A DNA stretch of 27,500 nt from assembly GCA_001586965.3 (NCBI GenBank), contig LUCW03000325.1, positions 5,001-32,500 of the forward strand. Reading direction: 5' to 3'. Positions 1 to 9,675 of this stretch are shown here, one piece after another. A program made the translations under genes and the position numbers. A model generated the notes under the pieces. It made no database searches. It was not told where the DNA came from and worked only from the letters and a program-made list of their open reading frames with translations. The number at the start of each line of letters is the position of its first letter. Positions within the stretch are counted from its first letter, which is position 1. This DNA is from Sphaeroforma sirkka. Its lineage: Eukaryota; Opisthokonta; Ichthyosporea; Ichthyophonida.

Positions 1-2
1 AC

Positions 3-3000
3 GTCACGATCGAATTGTCAGATGTAGAGGATGAGAAAGTCAAATTCTTAGAGAAGAAGGTGTGTCTTAAGTTAAATGTTATTTGTGCTCTGTAGTGTTG
101 GTTTGCCACGGTATCGACTGCAAATTTGATCGTATATCCTGATAGTAGGGCGTTCCACGCGCTGAAGTTTCAAGGTCATTTCGTCTGTGCATTACCGTCC
201 CGAACAAGTTGATATAGCACCCGCCGAAAATTTGAAGATAATGTTGGCGGGGATGTAAAATACATGCTTCAAGTATATAGGGGTATGTTTCGCATACGAG
301 TTTGTTGTACTCGTTCACACCACTTCTACGATCCACTTTTATCGCAGCCACTATAGGGTACACTGTCACCGAGGCTATCATCGCGAGACTATGTGCGTAT
401 CTTTATCGATTGATCAGTATCTGTAATTTTATTGCCTTTTATGTTGACAAAGTCGCTGATTTTCCAACAATGGATATACGTTTAATAAAAATGTTTGTGG
501 TTGGCTATAGAATGTCAAGGTATTGTTTTCTCCTTGTATTCGTATCTCTCTACCTGACACTAAGATGATCCGTTGTGTTATAAGCTGCTATGCTACTATT
601 TGTGCTCAAGTATCTTCTCCGATATCTGATAACTCTTGTACCGGTATTTGATAACTTTTATACCAATAATTGATAATTTTTATTCCGGTATTTGATAACT
701 TTAGCACCGGTTTTTAGGTTTTTATCTTACTCAATCTCACTACCACTACTTTAGAAGACAAAAAAAAAGTACCTTGCTCTTAACTTTCTTCTCCACCTCG
801 TCCTCTATTTTTGCTACTCAGTTGATTTTCAGTGGTAAAGGAGGAGCCGATAAGAAGGAGTACGCTTTCGACCTCGACTTATACGGAGAGATCGATCCTG
901 AGAAGAGTAAATACATCAAGAACAACATGCACTTGCTATTGCAATTGTGGCGAAAGGAGGAGGGCGAATTCTGGCCACGTCTTATCAACAAGGGTAAACT
1001 TCACTTCGTAAAGACCGACTTCAAAAAATGGATTGACGAGGATGAGGAGGATGAGGTAGTTTATATATATATACACACACATATATATACCTATAATATA
1101 TATATATAATGTTTATATATACATGGCATGTTACATGTTTCAGTATTGGCTTGGCTATTTCGATAATACTAAGTGCCGAATCGTCGAATTCGAATGTGAT
1201 TACCTTTACTTTATTTGTTCAAATGATAGCACATAAGCAACGTGTCTTGAAACACTGCACGGTGGACGGCGTATAAACTGCCGGTACTCCTGGTGAAATT
1301 TCAGTAGTTTTGTTACACTCAGTATGTTTGATGTATCTTAGTGTATACTTTACTTTCTCACAGTACGTGATATCGCTTGTACTGGCTGGCTAGTATTGAA
1401 AATGATGTGTCGAGCTGATCCATGATATATATATATATATGTATATATGTATATATTGTGGCTTGAGTGGGAATTACGACGTCGCTGACATCGCATCGTC
1501 GTAAGATGTTGCATTTTGTCTCGGGTACCAGCCACAACGTAGATTTATGTGGACTACTGGCACGCGGTTTATATTCAACAGTAACATGCCACAATTTGCT
1601 CACACCTAATTTTAAATGTCTCGTATACCGTCTTTAAAGGAGCCTGAGATGGATATGTCCGGCGCCATGGGTGGAATGGGTGGTGGTGGTATGCCCGGTA
1701 TGGGAGGCATGGGAGGAATGGGTGGTGACGGCGGTATGGGAGGCATGGACATGGTAAGTGATGTTGTGCTATGATTGACATACTTTATATGTATATAAAT
1801 ATCATATTGTTATACTGTAGATACGTTCACTGTCCTCGCTTTATACAGCTGATGGTGACGTAGGAGGTATGGCCGTGGTACGTACGTTTGTGCTTATGTG
1901 ATCTCTGCATATTTTTGAAATATAATTGTGCCGTATAGACTTTTAACTTAGTTTCTTTGAAGCGGTAGCAGCGGTATGAGAGGACTTGGTACAGTCTGTG
2001 CAGTTTAGCTGTCATTGATGCCTACTACTTGTATATTCGGTTAGCAGTACCTTAATAGTCGTACTTTGTATAGTATTCGACATCTGTGGTATGGAGATTT
2101 GTACTATGTATATTTGTTGTCAGAGTGATTTCTGTATACTACCAAAAGCGGTTCAAAAAATATCGCTTCTTGAGTTTAACTGTCGGGTGTATTATGAGGC
2201 ACAAATAATGAATTTTCAATTTTAGATTGATCTTGATTGTATGGTATTTGTGATGCAATGCGATACGGTACGATGTTCTCGATTTAGTTTATTAGGAAAT
2301 CACTGTCGGGCGTACGTAGTAACGCTGCATTGTAAGGGCCTCAGCATGAAGCGTTTTACTCAAAATTTTGGCTATGTTGCTCTTTCCAATAGGCTTCAAT
2401 GATGGCACAGATGGGCGGTGGTGCTGGTGCTGGTGCCGGTGGTATGGGAGGCATGCCCGGTATGGAAGGTATGTCTGAAGAGCGATTTTTCGGTTTGTTG
2501 TTATGGAATATACCTATTCGGTAGTATATAGTGGGATACAATTTAAGATTCCATTGATTTTGTATTAGGAATAAGCGTAGCATTGGAGCGGAACATCCAC
2601 GATTGTGGTATGCGGGTGCTTTCAACTTGGATTTCGATCATAAAAAATCACTCAATCATACATACACCTCCAAACCTACAACTAGGTATGGATATGAGCA
2701 AGATGGCTGAGTTACAAAAGTTGATGGGCCAGATGAAGGCTGAAGGTGGTGAGGACGGCGAGGGAACCCCTGACTTCAGTAAATACATGGATTCCGCCGG
2801 CGCCGGCGCCAGTGTTGAGGAAGATGATGATGTATGTGGTTATAATGGTTGGATTCGTGACAATTTTTTGTTTCCATCGTCACTTATGTGATTAGTTCCT
2901 CAAGTTACTTCTATAGCGCATTATTACCTACACAGTACATTTGAAATTTGCTGAAGTTTCGGTGAGCTTTATGTTTCCTTGGAGCTTTACTAATGTATCT

Positions 3001-3051
3001 TCTCATTGTACTTGACATCTGCAGGATGACGAGCTCCCCCCACTAGAGTAG
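3..3051 (+). CDS. p23/Sba1-type Hsp90 co-chaperone (3' six exons)
   Basis: Co-chaperone that binds ATP-loaded Hsp90 through a CS-fold beta-sandwich. Exons I assign: 3-59, 822-1055, 1640-1753, 2393-2468, 2686-2831 and 3025-3051 (TAG). All junctions are GT-AG and all phases agree, giving 217 residues; the N-terminus lies upstream of the window. Seen: VTIELSDVEDEKV (human p23 has a like strand before LTFSCLGG), then LIFSGKGGADKK, the family hallmark WPRL within EGEFWPRLINKGKLHF, and KTDFKKWIDEDEEDE, which matches the DFNNWKDWEDD region of human p23. The acidic tail ends DDELPPLE, much like the human PDLE end. Two middle exons code for Met/Gly repeats (GGM, PGM), as in yeast Sba1 and plant p23 and unlike animal p23. 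The identification is firm; exon edges rest on phase and consensus only. Confidence 0.95.
617..716 (+). repeat. 22-bp degenerate minisatellite in p23 intron
   Basis: About 4.5 tandem units of 21-23 bases resembling ACCGGTATTTGATAACTTTT, starting near 617, 640, 661, 684 and 706. It lies in the intron before the second p23 exon of the window. No function is apparent. Confidence 0.7.
1063..1108. repeat. TA/CA microsatellite just after a p23 splice donor
   Basis: Alternating TA with a short CA block, starting about 7 bases after the GTAGTT donor of the p23 exon that ends at 1055. Intronic. Confidence 0.8.
1424..1458. repeat. TA/TG microsatellite in p23 intron
   Basis: A short run of TATATA with GTATATATGTATAT interruptions in the intron upstream of the Gly/Met-rich exon. 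Minus-strand reading frames over it are artefacts of the repeat. Confidence 0.75.
1850..1878 (+). other. possible decayed copy of the Gly/Met-rich p23 exon
   Basis: Inside the intron after 1753 a 29-base stretch is flanked by a good acceptor (TTTATACAG) and a donor (GTACGT). It resembles the end of the preceding exon: GGTGACG, then GGAGGTATGG, then the donor. In one frame it reads DGDVGGMAV. Entered in the phase left by the preceding exon it meets TAG at once, so it is probably a dead exon duplicate or a cryptic exon whose use would truncate the protein. Confidence 0.3.
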
Positions 3052-3235
3052 GGACTCAGAAATATGAGACAGTTATACCTGCTGGCCAGTTATCATCCCA
3101 TTCACTTTGATCCTTAGTAGGTTGTGGGTAGAAAATAGCTTGAGAGAGAAAGACTTTGGTGACTTCAGTCAATTGCCTCTCAACTCAAGCCAACTAGCCG
3201 AGATTGACCATCATGATAAATACTACACCTTGTAC

Positions 3236-3241
3236 AATAAA
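3236..3241 (+). terminator. poly(A) signal AATAAA, first copy, p23
   Basis: AATAAA 185 bases after the p23 stop, with a GT-rich element about 20 bases downstream. It is the more proximal of two copies. Confidence 0.6.
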
Positions 3242-3305
3242 AAGGAAATTAATAATATGTGGGCTGTGTACGTGGTGAATTTATGATATATTATTAACCT
3301 TGTAC

Positions 3306-3311
3306 AATAAA
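3306..3311 (+). terminator. poly(A) signal AATAAA, second copy, p23
   Basis: The same signal repeated by the 70-bp duplication, with the same GT-rich element downstream. It could give a second 3' end 70 bases further on. Confidence 0.5.
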
Positions 3312-3370
3312 AAGGAAATTAATAATATGTGGGCTGTGTACGTGGTGAATTTATGATATACTATTAGAGT

Positions 3371-4831
3371 AAAAAGATTCTGAAAAGCAAATCTAAATCC
3401 AGGGAAAGGGCTTTGTTAGAAAGCGTATGTTCCTCATTATGTGGACTCATGAATACTATCTTCAGAAAGAATGACCCTCTAGAGATAGAAGTAAAAATTC
3501 AATATATACAACCATCAAGATAGCCATGCATAAGGTTATCTGTATGGCACTAGTATGCTCATTCAACAATATTTGTCAGTCAGAACAGAACCAACCCGAG
3601 GACAGTGAACGTATGACTACAATACGAGAAGGTATTGTACGGGCGCATGGATCCTGTTTTATTGTGCTTGAAACAAAAAGACTTGCAATTGAAGTGGCTA
3701 TTATGTTGGGACATCGACTTCAATTCATAAAATATCTGCATGAGGGATACCGGTGGCCGCTTCACGTTATACTCTCGGATAAGCTACGAATAGACTTGGA
3801 TCGCACATATTAGGTCTTATTTAACTCTGATATCAGTTATCATGATTGATGAGTGTAAATACTATCCGATTGTTCAGACCTCGGTTTTGATAAAACCATA
3901 TGGCTTTCGCACTCAGGCTCGCCAACAGTAGTACGTTTTGAAACGTGCGAGTGTACGGTCCAGATCTGGCCGACTGCATGTCACGGAGTATGACCCTTTC
4001 AACGTGATAGGCGCTTCATCTTATGACTGCTTTGAGAGATGTCTTTATAATTTATATGGTCTATAGTTGTGTGACCGGAATCGTAAAAATCTACATCGTA
4101 GTCCAATTTTCCCAGTTCTCGCTGATGTTAGGCTATCGCAATGTCACTGCAGCTTCTGAGAGATCCGGTTTGTGCTAAAACTAGGTTATTATGGAGTTAT
4201 AGTTGTGCACTTAAAAAAAACCCCCAACAATTATATTCTGCTAAAATTCGTTATATATAATACTGAAGCATAGCTCGATGGTCGGCCAGCACTGTATATC
4301 GGTGTCTAGGCCAGTCTCCATGAAGTTACCACTTTCATGCTCTGCTGTGTAGTTTTTATCCCAAATCTATAATTTGCCATAGGGTCAAAATATACACAAT
4401 CATCATGAATGTTAATAAGCGACTAGATCGCCATGTATCTGCATACGTACATGGGTCAAGACTCAAGTGCGAAGTGACATCAGTTGTTGCCAAGTGGTAC
4501 ACATTACACAATGCCAATTACCAAAGCTAGATTTTTTTTGACCAATTATTTTCGATGTTTATTAGTTGGTCGTGACGTAAAAGATGGAGTATTGCATTCC
4601 TTTGTAAATATCTGTCATTTCAGTGGCTTACGCCGCGCCTCACGATCTTTGTGAGAAAGAGAACAGATATCAGCGACACACGGTCTGGGAAACCAAACTT
4701 GTACATACATAAGACCCATAACGTGTTGATTGTGTATTTGTATCCAATACCTTCTAAATGCAGCTTTAGTTCATTCCCCCACTCACAAGAGAGTACACAA
4801 ATTATAGTCAACAACAATAGACACCGTAAGT
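3371..4831. other. intergenic region, no supported gene
   Basis: Between p23 and the Agd3-like gene. A 95-codon plus-strand reading frame (3526-3813) contains passages such as GIVRAHGSCFIVLETKRLAI but matches no family I know and lacks a clear gene structure around it. A canonical donor GTAAGT at 4825-4830, just before the ATG at 4832, leaves open that a 5' untranslated exon of the next gene ends there. Confidence 0.4.
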
Positions 4832-5050
4832 ATGTCAAAAACAATAATATCGATGACGATGACATTGATGTGCCTGCCTACCCTGGCCTTGGGCGATACT
4901 GACCAGCCACTGTCGCATGAAACTCATACTAAAGAAACCAAGCGAGATTACATCATCGGAATGAAAGTGTTGGTCATCACCGCTGGTACACATAATTTGG
5001 AAGCCTTGCCCGAATGGCTAGCGCAGTCATATGGGCATGACTACGATTAT
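4832..5050 (+). CDS. Agd3-like: signal peptide and start of N-terminal domain
   Basis: The ATG gives a plausible signal peptide, MSKTIISMTMTLMCLPTLALG, with a likely cut before DTDQP (about 4894). The mature start runs to GMKVLVITAGTH and ALPEWLAQSYGHDYDY, equivalent to the VLVLARD...GYGIPY opening strand and helix of Agd3. The frame then meets TGA at 5054-5056, while the homologous sequence continues one frame over (SLTQNVKFNYPDC). The start could instead be the ATG at 4961 if the GTAAGT at 4825 is a donor, but that would lose the signal peptide. Confidence 0.55.
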
Positions 5051-6291
5051 CTTTGAGTTTGACACAAAATGTTAAATTCAACTACCCGGATTGTTCTACG
5101 CAGTATGACGATGAAGTTTTGTGTGGCACGCAGGGAATAAATACTACAATAAGTCACACAAATTTATCATTTGAGTTATTTGACAATGTCACAAATAATC
5201 CTAAGTACAACGCTATCATGCTTACAAGTAATCATCTCGGTTTCCAGACTGTGAATGGTGATTCGTTCAATCTAAAAAGGGAGAGTGCACTCACGCCCGA
5301 GGCAGCCACAGAATTGGACGATTACTGCATAGCGTACAATGTCCGAACATTGATTCTAAATAGTAATCCTAGAGATATCTATGATCCAGCAGTTGGAGCG
5401 GAAGAACAGGTTGTCTTTGCCACCGATGTGAAGTTGATGACAGCGGACAATGAAATAGCGGATAGGATACGCACTGTTGTATCAGAAAGGGCTGAAATAC
5501 TGGTTGGAGGCGAGGTGACGAGGTGGTCAGAGTATTGGATAACACCTGCACGCTTACTTTGTGCAGAGAATAAGCATATACATATAATACCCGTGGTTGA
5601 CACAGAGTACCCTTGCAGAGGAGATAGCGACCGCACATGTCGAAGCATCGCGGCATTAGTCATCACGGACCCCACAACATCGAAAGAGACACTTCATTTC
5701 TTTCTGTCCACTGGAGATGTGAGTCTACACGGTATTACTCTAGGACATATATTCATGCCCTGGGTAACGAAGGGCTTGTTTTTTGGGCAAAGACGAGTAT
5801 CACTTGCAACCCAAGTGGATGCCTTCGGTTTCGATTTTTTTGAATCCGAAACTCACCACCGGTGTCAGGCACTACAACACCTTGTTGCGCCGAACCTCGT
5901 CGCATTAAGTCAACTTCAAGATGATGCAAATATGAACCTACCCACGGGATCAAATTACACAGCAGAGCTACTATTATTTGATGGCAGTGGTTGTGGTTCA
6001 AGAGTGGAGGATACAATGGCAGACATATCGGCCGCCTTTGTGCGGGTGACCGCATCTACTGACTTGGAGATGGACGAGTCGACAATAGAACGTATCAGGG
6101 AAACTACCAACTCGGTGTTCAGAGAAAGCAAGCATGCTGAAACCAGCTGGTCACCTTTGACCTTCGTAACACCGTCTTCAGATGGTCTCAACTATACATC
6201 AACCATTGACGACATATTGAGGGTATATTTCGAATGTTGGCGTGTGCACTTTAGAAAAGCAAGGAGTGCTACACCCGTGGTCATTCTTTAG
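5041..6291 (+). CDS. Agd3-like: N-terminal domain and first part of deacetylase region
   Basis: Open from 5041 to TAG at 6289-6291, about 415 codons with no start of its own. It is entered from the preceding frame by a net -1 (or +2) shift. It carries several N-glycosylation sequons (NTT, NLS, NVT, NYT), as expected for a secreted protein. The family motif TQVDD is TQVDAF at 5809-5826, so the second Asp is Ala. The final part (DDILRVYFECW) is either read to the stop or cut at the GTATAT donor at 6223, which is in phase 0. Family members continue well beyond this point. Confidence 0.6.
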   Translation, partial: LRLSLSLTQNVKFNYPDCSTQYDDEVLCGTQGINTTISHTNLSFELFDNVTNNPKYNAIMLTSNHLGFQTVNGDSFNLKRESALTPEAATELDDYCIAYNVRTLILNSNPRDIYDPAVGAEEQVVFATDVKLMTADNEIADRIRTVVSERAEILVGGEVTRWSEYWITPARLLCAENKHIHIIPVVDTEYPCRGDSDRTCRSIAALVITDPTTSKETLHFFLSTGDVSLHGITLGHIFMPWVTKGLFFGQRRVSLATQVDAFGFDFFESETHHRCQALQHLVAPNLVALSQLQDDANMNLPTGSNYTAELLLFDGSGCGSRVEDTMADISAAFVRVTASTDLEMDESTIERIRETTNSVFRESKHAETSWSPLTFVTPSSDGLNYTSTIDDILRVYFECWRVHFRKARSATPVVIL

Positions 6292-6411
6292 ATTACGGTT
6301 CCAATGGATACATGTGTTCTTTCTCGAATTTTGCACATATGTATATATATCCTAAGTATGTTATGTATTTGCCGTGAAAACTGATCGATACACTTTGTGT
6401 GGTTGTCCCAG

Positions 6412-6607
6412 GAGGATCAAAGCACTCACGCATTAATACTGGTACTTTGACGCAAACATACTTCGATGTAGCGTATTGAAATATGTACCAACATTCGGCG
6501 CTGTTATTCCACCAATATTGATTCATAGATGGGATATCGCAACACGGTGGGCGATGACTTGCTGCAGGGATACTCGCGCTCTTCGCCCTGGCACTCTCAG
6601 ACACCGT
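6412..6607 (+). pseudogene. degenerate deacetylase segment
   Basis: It follows a good acceptor (GGTTGTCCCAG). One frame begins EDQSTHALI; a second reads NTGTLTQTYFDVAY and then NMYQHSALLFHQ after a TGA; a third reads VIPPILIHRWDIATRW and CRDTRALRP. These resemble, in order, the HTFTH...NNATYSD, EITFNQ, LIPPAITGLHNGD and GDNTRP blocks of Agd3, scattered over three frames with stops. The alignment is by eye and weak; the segment may simply be intron. Confidence 0.3.
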
Positions 6608-6889
6608 TGGATTTAAGAGTTAAGCCTATTGATTTCTGAAACTAAAATTTAGCAATAGTTTGCGACATGCGGTCATCAAGCTCTCACATGTTCTGTAATT
6701 CGCTCAGCAGTTGTTCTTGGGCTTGTCTACACATTTATTAATACTTGTGTCACTCCAGATGTTTGCCACGTTTGGAATGATCGTAGAATCGCACATACAT
6801 GATCTCGTTACATATTGTTTCGGTGTGCAGGGCTATTCGGATGTTTGATACATGTGTGTGAATTGAATACAAACGATGAAGTAAATCAG

Positions 6890-7310
6890 TCTGTGACATG
6901 TGCACAGAAGGGTTACTAAATGGTGTTTGTCCGGACCTATATTTTACAGTGACAAACAGCATAAAGGTAGGCCAAGGGATGGCGAATGATATCGGCCAAG
7001 GAAGCAAAAATATTAACTGTACGTGCGCGGCTTGCCCCATTTCTACAGACGAGAATGGCAATGTGCTGAAGGGCGTCGACACGGAAGCATTCCAAAAACG
7101 CATGCACGACAAGTACGGCACATCGTCCGTCACTATCGTACCTCGGCTGACTACGAGAATATACCATGACGTATCTACACCCCGTCAATTGGTACGAAAA
7201 TTAAATGGCGCTGTGTACAGAAGAAAGGATAGGCATAGCTACGATGATATCATGAAGCTGGAAGGGTTTGAGGTCGCCAGGAATATGCTGTCTTTCCGAC
7301 AGGAACCATA
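6890..7310 (+). CDS. Agd3-like: exon with the IVPR block
   Basis: The frame is open from an acceptor near 6889 (AAATCAG) to a donor GTATGT at 7311. TIVPRLTTRIYHD at 7132-7170 matches the VVPR...IYYN block, and the exon ends NMLSFRQEP plus TA, which with T or C from the next exon makes Tyr, as in the family's HHDPY. The apparent stop at 7309-7311 is thus the exon/intron border. The first half (Cys-rich, CTCAACP) has no obvious family match, and its 5' edge is uncertain. Confidence 0.6.
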
Positions 7311-7605
7311 GTATGTTGTTCGACTGTGATGTTGTATACGTAAGTTTCTACAGATAATTTTTTAAGTTGATTCAATTGGCGCGAGTTCTACCTTTGTTTC
7401 TGGACGAGTCGTGGCATTGATGGTGAGATGAGCGTGTACATCAGACGATACTTTGTTAACTACAAGATAAACAACTGATGCGGTTTTTGATGTGTCTAGC
7501 TGTTATCTGCTCATATTAATTGAGATCTTCAAGAAGGGAAGCAAACACAGACGTACGAAAGAGTCTGTCGTCGCTTGAATACATGCGCAAACCATGTTCT
7601 GCAAG

Positions 7606-7782
7606 TGAACATCAACGCGCATCCACGCACGTACACAACAATCAGTTTACTTACGATCTTGCTCGTTTTTGCTGCACTAAATTCTACCCGGCGAATCTCG
7701 AACAATTTAAAGCCGGCACATCTTTGTTGCAGGAGTGGGTGAACTCTGCACTGGCTGTGGTCAAGGCGTACACCAACTTCCC
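7606..7782 (+). CDS. Agd3-like: exon with the SLLQEWV helix
   Basis: It ends at a GTAAGT donor at 7783. FYPANLEQFKAGTSLLQEWV and VKAYTNFP match the MFHQANLRQ...SLLQxWVE...LTNWP stretch of Agd3. Two acceptors keep the phase, giving starts at 7564 or 7606; I prefer 7606. The exon leaves CC, completed by T of the next exon to give Pro. Confidence 0.55.
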
Positions 7783-8111
7783 GTAAGTATGCCAGTGACG
7801 TATACATGTTTTATGCATGCATTCACCAGCACACCTAGAAGTGTTCTACTGCTTGCATGATGCTTTTTGAAGGATGTCTGTCATTTGGACGAGATGTGCT
7901 GTCAATGTTGCTGTCTAATATTGATGCTTTCGAGACCGAATCCTTCAATATCGCCAACTAAGCTCATTCAGTACTGACTATCAATCAAATCTATCGTGTA
8001 TTGTGGATTTGGTTTCGTGGTCCTACCAGACACAAGTGATTATTCTCTGGGCCATGCCCAGTAATATGGATAAGTGATACTCATAACCTCACTTCTTTCT
8101 GCTCGAAACAG

Positions 8112-8332
8112 TGTATACACGTACAAAACGGATGACTTAACCGAGCTGTATCGACAGCGGGAAAGCCGTGATCGATATCAAATTAAAGGAACGATACAAT
8201 ACCTTGAGGGTAGGCCGGTAGCGCTGGAGGTGACATCCCAGAGCTAGTGCGATGCTAAAGTCACATACACAGACACTGATGGTGCATATGACTTCCAACC
8301 GCAACAAAACGACAGGCGCCGGGGTGTTAGTG
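8112..8332 (+). CDS. Agd3-like: exon carrying an in-frame TAG
   Basis: From acceptor AAACAG to donor GTACGT, in phase with both neighbours. It reads VYTYKTDDLTELYRQRESRD, then a segment like the C-terminal beta region of Agd3 (ALEVTSQS, TAG at 8245-8247, CDAKVTYTDTDG). The Cys after the stop aligns with a Cys in family members, so the stop sits inside homologous coding sequence. An upstream donor (GAGG/GTAGGC near 8211) also joins in phase to 8515 and would skip the stop, at the cost of this segment. Confidence 0.55.
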
Positions 8333-8514
8333 GTACGTGTTAAGTGATAACCTCTAACGGTCTCGTCTATCGCGCTGCAAAACGAGCACATTCGACTTAA
8401 TCATGTACGTTTATATTGCATCTCATCGGCTGCGGATGCATAGTTTGGTGCACTTACTGTTGCACATCAGCCAGCATGTTTCTCATTTCAATGCATACGT
8501 AATCTATTTAACAG

Positions 8515-9675
8515 ATGCCAGCGGAGACGATGTGTTCACTCTCAAATTGGCAGGCGATGGCTCTTCACATACTGTGAGGCTTTCGGGAGCAGCAGATATC
8601 GAAACGGCACCCACCGTAAACACGAGCACCGAAGATGGAACAGAGCTGGAGGCTGAAGACTCTGAGGATCGAGCACTGACACCATCTATCAGCCTGGACA
8701 CAGTCGTATCGGACAGAGGATCTACAACACGTGCCACGCCTACGGTGCTTTCGCCTACAACGACATTGGGTTTGACATCTCAGACACCCACTGTTCCATC
8801 AGGCGGTCAAGGTAATACCGTATCCACATCCACTACTATAGATGCAGCGAGTAACAGCGGTACACGCACTTCACAAAGTTTGAGTGCTGACGAGGGTATC
8901 GCTATATCAAGCTCGCAGGCTTCGGAATTTTCGGCTCCAGCGACAACTTTTACCTTATCGTCTACGACGGCTACGGGTACAGCTACTACCGAAACGTGGG
9001 CAAGCACCAGCACAATCACTCAAACAGAAGCCGGCGTAGGTTTATCAGGTCCTGTTGGTACCAGCAACGGAGGACAATCATCATCATCAGACGAAGCTGT
9101 GGCGACGACCACCGGCGTATCTTTCGACTCACAGAGTGAACGTGTGAGCGATACGGTAAGTTCAGAACCGCTGTCCACATCGGCGAACAACCCGATCGGT
9201 GCAGATAGCGCTGGACCGGTTAGTACCCAGACCTTACTCTTCCCGTCTGTGACAGATGTAAGTCCGACTGCTGCCGGTGCGAGTGCTTCGTCCGGGACCT
9301 CACCGACATCGGAGGCTACCAATAGCCACATCATAGATCTACCAGTCGCTAGCGACGCCGAAAACATCCACTTCAAGCCCGGGACCAAGCTCTGAGGTGC
9401 TTTCGGGCTCGGGCTCAGGCGAGGCCTTGGTAGCGAATAGCAGCGCTGGTACTCTAACCGGAGCTGCAATTGCGGGTTTAGTTATCGGGGTGCTATTGGT
9501 TCTGGTCCCCTTTTTAGTCTTGCTGGTGTTTATGTGCCGTAGACGGCGGAACAACAGGCGCGGATCGCTGGCGTCAAAGGATCACACGAACGATGCACGC
9601 GCATCCGAATTAGTACCTTTCGGGCCCTTCGAGACGCATTCGACCGCCGCATTCAGTCTCAAAAATGCCGTGTGA
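8515..9675 (+). CDS. Agd3-like: Ser/Thr-rich stalk, transmembrane helix, basic tail
   Basis: After acceptor TTAACAG the frame reads DASGDDVFTLKLAGDGSSHT, like the last strand of Agd3, then about 220 residues dominated by Ser, Thr, Ala and Gly. The frame must change before the membrane segment. An intron from GTAAGT at 9258 (or 9156) to the CCAG acceptor ending at 9345 does this in phase 0 and continues SLATPKTSTSSPGPSSEV. The helix AAIAGLVIGVLLVLVPFLVL and following residues (9463-9537) precede CRRRRNNRRG, a stop-transfer sequence. The topology is type I with a tail of about 45 residues ending at TGA 9673-9675. Confidence 0.65.

Larger units (their letters stand above)
3231..3370 (+). repeat. 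70-bp tandem duplication in the p23 3' flank
   Basis: Two adjacent 70-base units, 3231-3300 and 3301-3370, that differ only at a few bases near their 3' ends. Each holds AATAAA followed by a GT-rich stretch (GGGCTGTGTACGTGGTG), so the duplication copies a complete-looking cleavage and polyadenylation signal. Confidence 0.95.
4832..9675 (+). pseudogene. Agd3-like (CE18-type) polysaccharide deacetylase, membrane-anchored, broken frame
   Basis: Agd3 of Aspergillus is a secreted enzyme with an N-terminal carbohydrate-binding domain and a metal-dependent deacetylase domain, acting on galactosaminogalactan. Landmarks I recognise occur here in family order: KVLVITAG start; LTPEAATELDDYCIAYNVRTL; MPWVTKGLFFGQRR then TQVDAF (family TQVDD); LPTGSNYTAELL; TIVPRLTTRIYHD (family VVPRxATxIYYN); FYPANLEQF; SLLQEWV (family SLLQxWVE); DDVFTLKLAGDG. 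Fungal proteins end about there; this one adds a Ser/Thr-rich stalk, a membrane helix and a basic tail. Lesions: a frame change near 5051, a degenerate 6412-6607 stretch where the HxxxH metal motif is expected, and TAG at 8245-8247. Decay seems likelier than sequencing error, because flanking p23 and epimerase exons are intact. Family call moderately strong, pseudogene status less so. Confidence 0.68.

Noticed and set aside
3526-3813. 95-codon plus-strand reading frame between p23 and the Agd3-like gene
   Set aside because: Protein-like in parts but no family, no clear leader, poly(A) signal or splice partner; kept only as a remark.
5369-6055. Minus-strand reading frames of 95-100 codons
   Set aside because: They are shadows of the plus-strand Agd3-like exon, which has family landmarks; the shadows have none.
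6293-6604. 103-codon minus-strand reading frame
   Set aside because: No family resemblance or splice context, and it lies over the degenerate Agd3-like segment.
6440-6607. TGA read as Trp or Sec, since one frame becomes open (VAY-NMYQHSALLFHQY) if TGA is sense
   Set aside because: The surrounding homology is spread over three frames, which suits decay or intron better than recoding; no SECIS-like element was identified.
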